From Hyphomonadaceae bacterium (lineage in GTDB: Bacteria; Pseudomonadota; Alphaproteobacteria; Rhizobiales; Hyphomicrobiaceae): DNA of 64,000 nucleotides. A program made the position numbers and the translations under genes. This document shows, one piece after another, positions 8,363 through 17,506 of the stretch. Under the pieces are notes generated by a model. The model did no database searches. It was given only the letters and a program-made list of their open reading frames with translations, and was not told the origin of the DNA. Where the stretch lies: positions 1 through 64,000 of the forward strand of contig JAIEQJ010000060.1 of NCBI GenBank assembly GCA_019747815.1, in the 5' to 3' direction. How positions within the stretch are numbered: position 1 is the stretch's first letter; each line of letters starts with the position of its first letter.

Positions 8363-8938
8363 ATGCTTCAAGGCGGGGGTGGACGTTCGAAAGGGGCCTC
8401 GGCGCCGCCGCAGCGTTCGAGACCGCTGGTTGCCGTCTCGGGTCTGCGTGCAGCGGCCCCGCAGGGTGTAGTGAGACTTGGTGTCTTGAATTTGTCATGC
8501 GCATTGGGCCGGGCCGGACGCCGCACGCGCAAGCGCGAGGGTGACGGGGCGACTCCGGTCGGCTGCTGGCGGCCGCTCAGGGTGCTCTATCGGGCCGACC
8601 GCATCCGGCGTCCTCTCACGCGGCTGCCGATCAAGGCCATCGGCCGCGCCGATGGGTGGTGCGATGCGCCCGCCGATCGCAATTACAACAGGTTCGTGCG
8701 TCTTCCCTACGGGGCGAGTGCCGAGGCGCTTTGGCGCCCGGACGCCCTGTATGACGTGCTTGTCGTGCTCAGCCACAACACCACGCCGCGCGTGCGCGGC
8801 GGCGGCAGCGCCATCTTCATGCATGTTGCAAGAGAAGGATATGCGCCGACCGAGGGCTGCGTGGCGCTGCGCCGTGAACATCTGCTCATGCTGCTGCGGC
8901 ATTTGGGCACCGGCGCCGCGATCCGCGTCCTGCCCTGA
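8363..8938 (+). CDS. L,D-transpeptidase (YkuD family), short form
   Basis: About 191 residues with a YkuD catalytic domain, which forms meso-DAP cross-links in peptidoglycan or attaches proteins to it. The catalytic segment is IFMHVAREGYAPTEGCVALR, with His and the nucleophilic Cys; TEGC replaces the commoner SHGC and is typical of this short proteobacterial subfamily. There is no clear signal peptide, so an N-terminal extension or non-classical export is possible. The start is uncertain: ATG 8363 is used here, and an in-frame ATG at 8300 would overlap the cenR promoter region. It is divergent from cenR. Confidence 0.8.
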   Translation: MLQGGGGRSKGASAPPQRSRPLVAVSGLRAAAPQGVVRLGVLNLSCALGRAGRRTRKREGDGATPVGCWRPLRVLYRADRIRRPLTRLPIKAIGRADGWCDAPADRNYNRFVRLPYGASAEALWRPDALYDVLVVLSHNTTPRVRGGGSAIFMHVAREGYAPTEGCVALRREHLLMLLRHLGTGAAIRVLP

Positions 8939-8945
8939 GGGACCG

Positions 8946-8972
8946 GGCGCCCGGAGCATCGCTCCGGGCGCC
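8946..8972. terminator. Bidirectional stem-loop between convergent genes
   Basis: GGCGCCCGGAGC (8946-8957) and GCTCCGGGCGCC (8961-8972) form a 12-bp stem with a three-base loop. It lies just after the L,D-transpeptidase stop and 80 bases from the amtB stop on the other strand. There is no clear U-tract. Confidence 0.55.
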
Positions 8973-9051
8973 GCTCGAGCACGCGCCGGGGAAGAGACGT
9001 GCGCGAGCAGGCGGCGAGGTCCGTGGAGCGCAAGCCCCGCCGCGAAGCGGC

Positions 9052-10524
9052 TCAGTAGTTGTAGGCCCGCTCGCCGTGATCGACGAGGTCGAGGCCTTCG
9101 CGCTCCTGATCGACCGCCGGCCTGAGGCCGACGATAACGCGCACGATGCTGAGCAGGATCAGCGTGCCGATGCCGGACCAGGCCAGCGTCAGGCACACGG
9201 TCTTGAACTGCGTGACCACCTGCGCGACGGTATCGTAGTCGGCGATCTTGCCCGTCGTGTAGTCGAAGACGCCGGTGCCCCCCAGCGCGGGTGCGGCCAG
9301 AATGCCGGTGCCGAGCGCGCCGACGATGCCGCCGATGCAGTGCACGCCGAACACGTCGAGCGCATCGTCATAGCCCAGCGCATTCTTGATGGCCGAGCAG
9401 GCGATGAAGCAGACGATGCCGGCGACGATGCCGAGCACGATTGCCCCCATGGGTCCGGCGAAGCCCGACGCCGGCGTGACGGCGACGAGGCCGGCCACCG
9501 CACCGGTCACCCCCCCGAGCAGGCTCGGCTTGCCCTTGGCGATATTCTCCGCCAGCAGCCAGGCGAGCGCGGCCGCCGCCGTCGCCACGAACGTGTTGGT
9601 CATGGCCAGAGCGGCGGTGCCGGAGGCCTCGAGGGCCGAGCCCGCGTTGAAGCCGAACCAGCCCACCCACAGCAGCGCGCCGCCCACCAGCGTCAAGGTG
9701 AGCGAATGCGGCGGCATGGCCTCCTTGCCGAAGCCGACCCGCTTGCCGACCAGCAGCGCGCCGACGAGGGCGGCGATGCCCGAATTGATGTGCACCACGG
9801 TGCCGCCGGCGAAGTCGAGCGCGCCCCACTGGAAGGCGATGCCGGCGTTGGCCTGCACCGCCGCCAGGGCGGTCTCGGCGGCCTGCTTCTTGGCCGCGTC
9901 CGTGCCGGCGGCCGCGAGCGCCTTGCCGGCGGCGACGGTGGCCTCGGGGCCGGCCCAGTACCAGACCATGTGCGCGATCGGGAAATAGACGAACGTCACC
10001 CACAGCGGGATGAAGAGCGCGATGGCGGAGAACTTCATGCGCTCGGCCATGGCGCCCACGATCAGCGCCGGCGTGATGGCGGCGAACGTCATCTGGAAGC
10101 AGACGTAGACCAGCTCGGGAATGACGACGCCCTGCGTGAAGGTTTCCGCCGTCGACTCGGTCGTCACGCCGGCCAGAAAGGCCTTGCCGAAGCCGCCGAA
10201 GAAGGCGTTGTAGGCCGTGCCCTCCGAGAAGGCCATGCTGTAGCCGTACAGCACCCAGATGATGCACACGACGCACACCGTGTAGAACACCTGCATCAGC
10301 ATGGACAGCATGTTCTTGGTGCGCACCAGGCCGCCGTAGAAGAGGGCAAGACCCGGCACCGTCATGAGCAGGACGAGCGCGGAGGCGGTGAGCATCCAGG
10401 CCGTATCGCCCTTGTTCGGGATCGGCGGCGTGGGCGCCTGTGCCAGGGCGGGCTCGGCGATGAGCCAGGCGGATAGAGCCATGATTGCAAGCGCTGCAAT
10501 CCGGCGCGGACGACCAAGTGTCAT
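9052..10524 (-). CDS. amtB: Ammonium transporter AmtB with signal peptide
   Basis: A 490-residue Amt channel. The N-terminus (residues 1-30, ending in AWLIAEPALAQA) is a cleavable signal peptide, as in E. coli AmtB. About eleven membrane segments follow. Conserved pore features are the ALDFAGGTVVHINSG segment (Asp and first His) and FGVHCIGGIVGALGTG (second His). The start at 10524 is preceded by GGAGG at eight bases. It lies 53 bases downstream of glnK on the same strand, the classical glnK-amtB operon in which GlnK plugs AmtB when nitrogen is plentiful. Confidence 0.95.
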   Translation of the reverse strand: MTLGRPRRIAALAIMALSAWLIAEPALAQAPTPPIPNKGDTAWMLTASALVLLMTVPGLALFYGGLVRTKNMLSMLMQVFYTVCVVCIIWVLYGYSMAFSEGTAYNAFFGGFGKAFLAGVTTESTAETFTQGVVIPELVYVCFQMTFAAITPALIVGAMAERMKFSAIALFIPLWVTFVYFPIAHMVWYWAGPEATVAAGKALAAAGTDAAKKQAAETALAAVQANAGIAFQWGALDFAGGTVVHINSGIAALVGALLVGKRVGFGKEAMPPHSLTLTLVGGALLWVGWFGFNAGSALEASGTAALAMTNTFVATAAAALAWLLAENIAKGKPSLLGGVTGAVAGLVAVTPASGFAGPMGAIVLGIVAGIVCFIACSAIKNALGYDDALDVFGVHCIGGIVGALGTGILAAPALGGTGVFDYTTGKIADYDTVAQVVTQFKTVCLTLAWSGIGTLILLSIVRVIVGLRPAVDQEREGLDLVDHGERAYNY

Positions 10525-10577
10525 GTATTGCCTCCAAGTATCTGCGGCGAACGTCACGAGTGGAACGGCGGTCGGAA

Positions 10578-11057
<480 letters not shown>

Positions 11058-11136
11058 TTAGGAATGCTGCCGAACGGCCTGCCGGTCAGGCCATCGTCAT
11101 CTGCTTAGTAAATGCTCAAACGCTGGTAACTGCCCA

Positions 11137-12036
11137 TTATCTGGGCACGTAGGCGGAGGCCCGCGGGCGCATCAAGCCTTCCTGCGCAACGGAGGCTACC
11201 AGCACGCCGTCGCGCGAGAAGATGCTGCCGCGGCAGAAGCCGCGTGCGCCATGGCTCGAGGGGCTGTCCTGGGCGTAGAGCAGCCACTCGTCGGCGCGAA
11301 ACGGCCGATGGAACCACAGCGCATGGTCAAGGCTCGCAAGCTGGACGTCCTTGTCGAACATCAGCTTGCCGTGGGCGATCAGCGCCGTATCCAGCAGCGA
11401 GAAATCGGACGCGTAGGCGAGCACGCACTGGTGCAGCGGCGCATCGTCGGGCAGGGCGCCGCTGGCGCGCATCCAGATGTATTGCACCGGCTCGCGCTTC
11501 TCGCGTGCGAAGTAGCGCGACACGTCCACCGGCCGCAGCTCGATCGGGCGGTCCCGCTCCCAGTACGCGCGCATCGCCGCCGGCAGCTCGGCGATCAGGC
11601 GGGTTTTCAAGTCGCGCTCGGTCGGCAACGCCTCCGGCGGAGGCACGTCGGGCATGGTGATCTGGTGATCCAGGCCGGGCTCCGCCTTGTGAAACGAAAC
11701 GCTCATGACGAAGATGGCGCGGCCGTGCTGCGTGGCCGTGACGCGCCGGGTCGTGAAGCTGCCGCCATCGCGCACGCGCTCCACGCCGTATATGATCGGC
11801 CGGGCCAGATCGCCGGGCAGCAGGAAATAGGCGTGCAGCGAATGAGCGATGCGCTCCGGCGGCACCGTACGCACGGCCGCCACCAGCGCCTGCCCCAGGG
11901 TCTGGCCGCCGAACACGCGCTGCCAGGATTGCTGCGGGCTGCGGCCGCGAAACAGGTTATCCTCAAGCTGCTCGAGGTCCAGTATGGAGAGCAGGGTCTC
12001 GATCGCACCGGGAGACTTGGGTTTGCGTGGCGGCAT
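11137..12036 (-). CDS. tesB: Acyl-CoA thioesterase II
   Basis: A 299-residue double hot-dog thioesterase that hydrolyses acyl-CoA to free acid and CoA. Features are GGQTLGQALVAAVRTV near residue 43, the catalytic Asp in LAYASDFSLLDTAL, SLDHALWFHRPF, and the Gln of SVAQEGLMR near the C-terminus. The length fits TesB (about 286-300). It is divergent from the ubiquinone hydroxylase gene and upstream of glnK on the same strand, a grouping common in Hyphomicrobiales. Confidence 0.93.
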   Translation of the reverse strand: MPPRKPKSPGAIETLLSILDLEQLEDNLFRGRSPQQSWQRVFGGQTLGQALVAAVRTVPPERIAHSLHAYFLLPGDLARPIIYGVERVRDGGSFTTRRVTATQHGRAIFVMSVSFHKAEPGLDHQITMPDVPPPEALPTERDLKTRLIAELPAAMRAYWERDRPIELRPVDVSRYFAREKREPVQYIWMRASGALPDDAPLHQCVLAYASDFSLLDTALIAHGKLMFDKDVQLASLDHALWFHRPFRADEWLLYAQDSPSSHGARGFCRGSIFSRDGVLVASVAQEGLMRPRASAYVPR

Positions 12037-12122
12037 GATACGACCCGTGATGATGAGGGCGCCAAGGGAGATCGGGCGGCGGTGTCTGTCAAGCGGGCAG
12101 GTGCCGGCCTGGGGTAATCACG

Positions 12123-13364
12123 ATGCAGGTTGACGCGGAGCCTTACCACATCGTCATCGCCGGCGGCGGGTCGATCGGACTGGCGCTGGCCTGTGCGCTC
12201 TGCGATGCATTGGGATCGGGCCTGCGGATCGCCATCGTCGATCGCGTTGCCTTTGGCAGCGCAACCGGGCCGCGCGATGGTCGCGCTTCGGCGGTGTCGG
12301 CGGGCTCGCAGCACCTCCTCGCCGTGCTCGGCGTGTGGCCGCAGCTCGCCCAGCACGCGCAGCCGGTGACGGCGGTCGACATCACCGATTCGGCGCTCGA
12401 TGACGTGTTCCGTCCCGTGCTCGTCTCCTACGACAACACGGTCGGCGGCGGTGAGCCCGCCACCTACATCATTGAGAACGAGCGCCTCAATGCGGCGATC
12501 CTTGCCGGCGTGTCGCGGCGGCCCTCCATTGTCCTGATCGGCGGTGCTGCAGTCGCCGACTACGCCGCCGACCAGCACGGCGTCACGGTCGTGCTGGCCG
12601 ACGGCCGGCGCCTGCGGTCGCCGCTGCTGATCGCGGCGGATGGCCGTGGCTCGCGTCTGCGCGCGGCGGCGGGCATCGGCGTGGTCGGCTGGGCCTACCA
12701 GCAGGTCGGCATTGTCGTGACCGTCAGCCACGAGAAGCCGCACCGCGCGCGCGCGCTTCAGCATTTTCTCCCGGCCGGCCCGTTCGCCATCCTGCCGCTG
12801 ACGGGCCATCGCTCCTGCATCACGTGGACGGAGGAGGAGGACGTCGGCCGGGCGATCGTGGCGCTCGATGATGCCGGCTTCCTGTCCGAAATCGAGAGAC
12901 GCTTCGGCCATCGCCTGGGCCGCACCGAGCTTGCCGGGCCGCGCGGCCTCTGGCCGCTCGAAATGCACCTGGCGCGCGCCCTGGTGGCGGACCGTCTGGT
13001 GCTGGTCGGCGATGCGGCGCATCTGGTGCATCCCATCGCCGGCCAAGGCCTGAACCTGGGGTTCCGGGACGTGGCCGCCCTGACCGAGGTCGTGGCCGAC
13101 GCCGCGCGGCTCGGCCTCGACATCGGCTCCAGCATCGTGCTCTCCCGCTACGAGCGCTGGCGCCGCACCGATGCGGCCCTGTCGGCGGCCGCCTTCGACG
13201 GGCTCAACCGGCTGTTCTCCAGCGATTGGACGCTGCTGCGCACGGCGCGCAGCGCCGGTCTCGGGCTAGTCAACCGGCTTCCGGCCTTGAAGCAGTTTTT
13301 CGTAGCCGAGGCCGCGGGCCTCACCGGCGAGGTCCCGAAGCTGCTGCGCGGCGAGCCGGTTTAG
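12123..13364 (+). CDS. FAD-dependent ubiquinone biosynthesis hydroxylase (UbiH/UbiL type)
   Basis: A 413-residue flavoprotein monooxygenase of the UbiH/Coq6 family, hydroxylating the polyprenyl benzoquinone ring. FAD-binding motifs are IVIAGGGSIGLALACAL at the N-terminus, the ADGRGSRLR segment near residue 180, and LVLVGDAAHLVHPIAGQGLN near residue 295. Which ring position it hydroxylates cannot be read from the sequence. Its last 99 bases overlap tail-to-tail with the adenylate cyclase gene on the other strand. Confidence 0.9.
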   Translation: MQVDAEPYHIVIAGGGSIGLALACALCDALGSGLRIAIVDRVAFGSATGPRDGRASAVSAGSQHLLAVLGVWPQLAQHAQPVTAVDITDSALDDVFRPVLVSYDNTVGGGEPATYIIENERLNAAILAGVSRRPSIVLIGGAAVADYAADQHGVTVVLADGRRLRSPLLIAADGRGSRLRAAAGIGVVGWAYQQVGIVVTVSHEKPHRARALQHFLPAGPFAILPLTGHRSCITWTEEEDVGRAIVALDDAGFLSEIERRFGHRLGRTELAGPRGLWPLEMHLARALVADRLVLVGDAAHLVHPIAGQGLNLGFRDVAALTEVVADAARLGLDIGSSIVLSRYERWRRTDAALSAAAFDGLNRLFSSDWTLLRTARSAGLGLVNRLPALKQFFVAEAAGLTGEVPKLLRGEPV

Positions 13365-14687
13365 CGGATGGCCGGGTTGGTCGGCCCCGGCGGCCGCGTC
13401 GGCAGGCTCGGGCGCACGGGGGCGGCTGGAGACCGGCAGCGGGGCAACGAGGTACCATGTCTCCTCCGCGCCGAGGCCGCGGATGTCGACGGCGCCGCGC
13501 GCCTCCAGCTCGAAGAGCCCGGTCAACCGTTTCCTGGTCTCGCGGCTGACGAGCACGCGCCCGGCCACGCTTTGATGCTCCAGCCGGGCGGCCAGGTTGA
13601 CCGTATCGCCCCATACGTCGTAGCTGAGCCGCGTCGTGCCGATGACGCCGGCCATGACCGGTCCGCTGGCGATGCCGATGCGGAGCGCCAGCGTCAGACC
13701 GGATGCCCGGGCCACCTCATCCGTCGCCCGCAGCATGGCGAGGCTCATGCGCGCTGTGCGCAGCGCGTGATCGGGCGCCGGCTGCGGCACGCCGGCGACG
13801 GCCATGTACGCGTCGCCGATGGTCTTGACCTTCTCCACGCCATGCTCGGTTGCGAGCCGGTCGAAGGTCTGCATCAGCTCATTCAGCAGGGCAACGGTAC
13901 GCTGCGGCCCGAGCGACTTGGCGAGTGACACGAAGCCTTTGATGTCTGCAAACAGCACGGACGCCTCCTCGCACGCGTCCGCGATCGCCACGTCCGGTGC
14001 CGCCTTCAGCCGGTCGACGATCGACCCCGGCAGGATGTTGCGCAGCAGCGCTTCGGTCTCGGCCTTGGCCTGATCGGCAAGCCTGAAGGCGTAGTAGACG
14101 ACCGCGCCGATCATGGTGAAGGTGGTGAACGTCGCCGTGATGTACAGGTCATTCAGCATCCGCTGATCGACCACGATCCGCGCGGCCTCACGCGGAAACA
14201 TCATGGCGGCCGCGAGCTGCAGGACGAAGGCCGCCACGGTCAGCACCAGGATCAGCGTCAGGCGCCGCCACCCGAAGATGACGAAGAAAGTGGCGGGGCC
14301 GGCGAAATACTGCAGGTGAATTCCCGAGGCTGTGCCGAACAGCGCCGTCAGCAGGAACAGCACGGCGAACTCCGTGAGCGCAATCATCAGCGCGCCGGCG
14401 ATGTCGCTGATGCGATGCATGAACGGCACCAGCAGCGCCACCACCACGACGAGCAGATTGAGGGCGATGGCCGGGGCCAGCAGTCTGGCGTCCGTAAGGA
14501 GCTGCAGGATCGCGTAGAAGAGCGTGAAAGCCGCGATCAGGTAGGCGACCACATTGAGGATCTTGAGCCGAGTCGCGACCTCGGGCGGGTAGCCTTGCGT
14601 TCCATAGTCGACGAGACGCTCAAGCCATGCCCGGGCGCGGGCGGTCCTGGCTGACGCGAAACGGGGCGCAATCCGGGGCACCCGCAT
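13266..14687 (-). CDS. Membrane class III adenylate/guanylate cyclase
   Basis: A 473-residue protein with six hydrophobic segments in residues 35-215 and a class III cyclase domain at about 225-420. The catalytic region shows EEASVLFADIKGFVSLAKSL (first metal Asp), VEKVKTIGDAYMAVAGVP (second metal Asp region) and LSYDVWGDTVNLAARLE. It should make cAMP from ATP at the inner membrane. The start at 14687 has GGGAGGAGAGG immediately upstream. The 3-prime end overlaps ubiH by 99 bases, so the last 33 residues are encoded opposite conserved ubiH sequence. It occupies the place where trmD would follow rimM in related genomes. Confidence 0.9.
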   Translation of the reverse strand: MRVPRIAPRFASARTARARAWLERLVDYGTQGYPPEVATRLKILNVVAYLIAAFTLFYAILQLLTDARLLAPAIALNLLVVVVALLVPFMHRISDIAGALMIALTEFAVLFLLTALFGTASGIHLQYFAGPATFFVIFGWRRLTLILVLTVAAFVLQLAAAMMFPREAARIVVDQRMLNDLYITATFTTFTMIGAVVYYAFRLADQAKAETEALLRNILPGSIVDRLKAAPDVAIADACEEASVLFADIKGFVSLAKSLGPQRTVALLNELMQTFDRLATEHGVEKVKTIGDAYMAVAGVPQPAPDHALRTARMSLAMLRATDEVARASGLTLALRIGIASGPVMAGVIGTTRLSYDVWGDTVNLAARLEHQSVAGRVLVSRETRKRLTGLFELEARGAVDIRGLGAEETWYLVAPLPVSSRPRAPEPADAAAGADQPGHPLNRLAAQQLRDLAGEARGLGYEKLLQGRKPVD

Positions 14688-14808
14688 GCCTCTCCTCCCT
14701 GCTTGCCCGGTCGGGCCATCATTCCGGATGGGCCGGCAATGCTCAAGACCCGGCCAGGCGTATGCTTGCTGCAAGGGTCCCGCCCGCGGCGTCGGCCGGC
14801 GCCCGTGC

Positions 14809-15330
14809 CTATGTGTCGGGCTCGGGCTCGGAGGGTAAGATTACCACGACGCGGCCGGCGGCGATGTCGACCTCCGGCACGGTCTGATCGGTGAACGACA
14901 CCAGCTCGGTCCTGCTCGAGCCGGCAAGGCGGATCTCCAGCAGATCGCCGGCGCCGAAGTTCTGCACGGCCACGATCTCTCCGACCGGCTTGCCGCCCCC
15001 GTCGACCGCCTGCAGGCCGATCAGGTCGGCATGATAGAACTCGCCCTCGGCAGCAGCCGGCAGGCGCGCGCGCTCGATGTAGAGCGCGATGCCCTTCAGG
15101 GCCTCGGCGCCGGTGCGGTCGGCGATGCCGCGCATGCGCGCGACCACACCCTTTGCGGTCGCGCGCGCGTGCTCGATGCTGTAGGTGCGCGTTCCGCTCT
15201 CGTCGCTGAGCGGCCCGTAGGCGCCGATCGTCTCCGGCGCCGCCGTGAAGGTCTTGATCAGCACCTCGCCGCGGATGCCGTGCGCACCCGCAATGCGGCC
15301 AAGAAGAATGCGTGTGGGCTTGGCCGCCAC
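14809..15330 (-). CDS. rimM: Ribosome maturation factor RimM
   Basis: A 173-residue 30S assembly factor that binds S19. The N-terminal RimM fold begins ILLGRIAGAHGIRGEVLIK. The C-terminal PRC-barrel domain contains EFYHADLIGLQAVD and ELVSFTDQTVPEVDIAAGRV. I assign the GTG at 15330, five bases after the rpsP stop; upstream codons in this frame encode a non-conserved basic peptide. It is the last gene of ffh-rpsP-rimM here; trmD and rplS, the usual next genes, are absent. Confidence 0.9.
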   Translation of the reverse strand: MAAKPTRILLGRIAGAHGIRGEVLIKTFTAAPETIGAYGPLSDESGTRTYSIEHARATAKGVVARMRGIADRTGAEALKGIALYIERARLPAAAEGEFYHADLIGLQAVDGGGKPVGEIVAVQNFGAGDLLEIRLAGSSRTELVSFTDQTVPEVDIAAGRVVVILPSEPEPDT

Positions 15331-15335
15331 GGCAC

Positions 15336-15686
15336 CTACGCCGCCGGCTTGGCCTCGCCGCCGGCTGCAGCGGCTTCGCGTTCCTGGCGCTTCTTCTTCG
15401 GCTTCGCCTTCTCGACGCTCTGGCGCGGCTCGCGCTTCATCAGGCCGGCGGCATCGAGGAAGCGCGACACGCGATCGGAGGGCTGGGCGCCGACCTTGAG
15501 CCAATGCCTGGCGCGCTCGACGTCGAGCTTCACGCGATCGGCGCTGTCCTTGGGCAGCAGCGGATTGTGGGTGCCGATCTGCTCGATGTAGCGGCCATCG
15601 CGCGGCGAGGACGATTCAGCCACCACGATGTAGTAGTAGGGGCGCTTCTTGGTGCCGCCGCGCGAGAGGCGGATTTTCACGGACAT
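15336..15686 (-). CDS. rpsP: 30S ribosomal protein bS16
   Basis: A 116-residue ribosomal protein. The core (1-80) is canonical: [40 protein letters not shown] and [18 protein letters not shown]. It has a Lys/Glu/Ala-rich tail typical of alphaproteobacteria. AAGGA lies upstream of the ATG. The gene follows ffh by 50 bases and precedes rimM by 5. Confidence 0.96.
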   Translation of the reverse strand: MSVKIRLSRGGTKKRPYYYIVVAESSSPRDGRYIEQIGTHNPLLPKDSADRVKLDVERARHWLKVGAQPSDRVSRFLDAAGLMKREPRQSVEKAKPKKKRQEREAAAAGGEAKPAA

Positions 15687-15736
15687 GTCTCAATTCCTTT
15701 CTGTGCTCGAACTGTCGTGAGGGTGAGGATTGGGGT

Positions 15737-17287
15737 CTATTTCTTCTTGCCCGGCAGGCCCGGCAGCCCGGGAAAACGCGGCGCGCCGCCGCCGAGGCCA
15801 GGCAGCCCCGGCAGCTTCGGCATGCCGCCGCCAAGGCCGGGCAGGCCCTTGGGCAGATGCTCCTTCAGGTCCTTGGGCAGGGCCTCCAGCGCCTTGGGAT
15901 CGAGGCGGCCGAGCTCGGCCTGCATGCGCTCCATATCCGCCTGGCTCGGGGCCGCCCCGCCGCCCATCATGCGCTGCATCAGCCCGCCGCGCTTGCCCAT
16001 GGTCTTCATCATGTCCGCCATCTGGCGATGCATCTTGAGCAGCTTGTTGACGTCCTCGGGCTTGGTGCCGGAGCCTGAGGCGATGCGGCGCTTCCTCTTG
16101 CCGTCGAGGATTTTCGGGCTGCGCCGCTCCTTGGGCGTCATGGACGAGATGATGGCGCGCTGGCGCTTGAGGATCTTGTCGTCGAGGTTGGCGCCGTCGA
16201 GCTGCTTCTTGATCTTGCCGATGCCCGGCAGCATGCCCAGCATGCCCGACATGCCGCCGATCTTCTCCATCTGCTTGAGCTGGTCGGCGAGGTCCTCCAG
16301 GTCGAAGGCGCCCTTGCGCATCTTCTCGGCGATCGCCTGGGCCTTCTCGATGTCGACGGTCTGGGCGGCCTTCTCGACCAGGCTGACGACGTCGCCCATG
16401 CCCAGGATGCGGCCGGCGATGCGCTGGGGGTGGAAATCCTCCAGCGCATCCCATTTCTCGCCGACGCCGATCAGCTTGATCGGCTTGCCCGTCACCGCGC
16501 GCATGGAGAGGGCCGCGCCGCCGCGTCCGTCGCCGTCGACGCGGGTGAGCACGATGCCGGTGATGCCGACGCGTTCGTTGAAGCTGGTGGCGAGCTTCAC
16601 GGCGTCCTGACCGGTCAGGCTGTCGGCCACCAGCAGCGTCTCGTGCGGCTGGGCGATGTCGCGGACGTCCACCGTCTCCCGCATCAGCGCTTCGTCGATG
16701 TGGATGCGCCCGGCGGTGTCGAGCAGCACCACGTCGTAGGCGGCGAGCCTGGCCGCTTCCAGCGCGCGCTTGGCGATCTGCTGCGGCGTCTGGCCGGCGA
16801 CGATGGGCAAGGTGTCGATGCTGGTCTGCTCGCCGAGCACCCGCAGCTGCTCCTGCGCCGCGGGCCGGCGCGTGTCGAGCGAGGCCATCAGCACTTTCTT
16901 CTTGTCGCGCGTGGTGAGCCGATGCGCGATCTTGGCCGTCGTCGTGGTCTTGCCCGAGCCCTGCAGGCCGACCATCAGGATGGCGACGGGCGGCTGGGCG
17001 GCAAGATCGATGGGCTGGGCCTCCGCGCCCAGCATCGCGACGAGCTCGTCGTGCACGATCTTGACCACCATCTGGCCGGGCGTGACCGATTTGACCACGT
17101 TCTGCCCGATGGCCTTGGCCTTCACCTTCTCGGTGAAGTCGCGCACGACCTCGAGCGCCACGTCGGCTTCGAGCAGCGCGCGGCGCACCTCGCGCATGGC
17201 CTCGCTCACGTCGCTGTCGGTGAGCGAGCCCCGCCGGGTCAGCTTGTCGAGGACGCCCGAAAGGCGGTCTGACAGCGATTGAAACAT
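15737..17287 (-). CDS. ffh: Signal recognition particle GTPase Ffh
   Basis: A 516-residue protein component of SRP, which targets nascent membrane proteins through FtsY (21056-22132). The N domain covers about 1-90. The G domain has GLQGSGKTTTTAKIAH, DTAGRIHIDEALM and the TRVDGDGRGGAALS region. The Met-rich M domain (about 330-470) includes KKQLDGANLDDKILKRQ, and the C-terminus is a Gly/Pro/Leu-rich tail. AAGGAG precedes the ATG at 17287. It heads the ffh-rpsP-rimM operon. Confidence 0.96.
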   Translation of the reverse strand: MFQSLSDRLSGVLDKLTRRGSLTDSDVSEAMREVRRALLEADVALEVVRDFTEKVKAKAIGQNVVKSVTPGQMVVKIVHDELVAMLGAEAQPIDLAAQPPVAILMVGLQGSGKTTTTAKIAHRLTTRDKKKVLMASLDTRRPAAQEQLRVLGEQTSIDTLPIVAGQTPQQIAKRALEAARLAAYDVVLLDTAGRIHIDEALMRETVDVRDIAQPHETLLVADSLTGQDAVKLATSFNERVGITGIVLTRVDGDGRGGAALSMRAVTGKPIKLIGVGEKWDALEDFHPQRIAGRILGMGDVVSLVEKAAQTVDIEKAQAIAEKMRKGAFDLEDLADQLKQMEKIGGMSGMLGMLPGIGKIKKQLDGANLDDKILKRQRAIISSMTPKERRSPKILDGKRKRRIASGSGTKPEDVNKLLKMHRQMADMMKTMGKRGGLMQRMMGGGAAPSQADMERMQAELGRLDPKALEALPKDLKEHLPKGLPGLGGGMPKLPGLPGLGGGAPRFPGLPGLPGKKK

Positions 17288-17506
17288 CGTGCTCCTTGTT
17301 CGCGCGGCGTTAACCCACGCGGCAATGACCAATCGCGCCCGCGAGCGCACCGCGCCGGCGGACGTTGACCCCCCTGCCTCCCGATCCTTACGGCCCAACC
17401 AGGCCAAATCATGTGCAGGGCGGCGGCTCGTGTACTACGGGCCGTCGGAATTGCGCGCACCATCGGGCAACATGGGCGCGGTGTCAATATCGGGCCCGGA
17501 GGGCGT

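Noticed and set aside
15312-16610. Plus-strand open frame opposite ffh and rpsP
   Set aside because: Shadow of highly conserved genes; no family resemblance.
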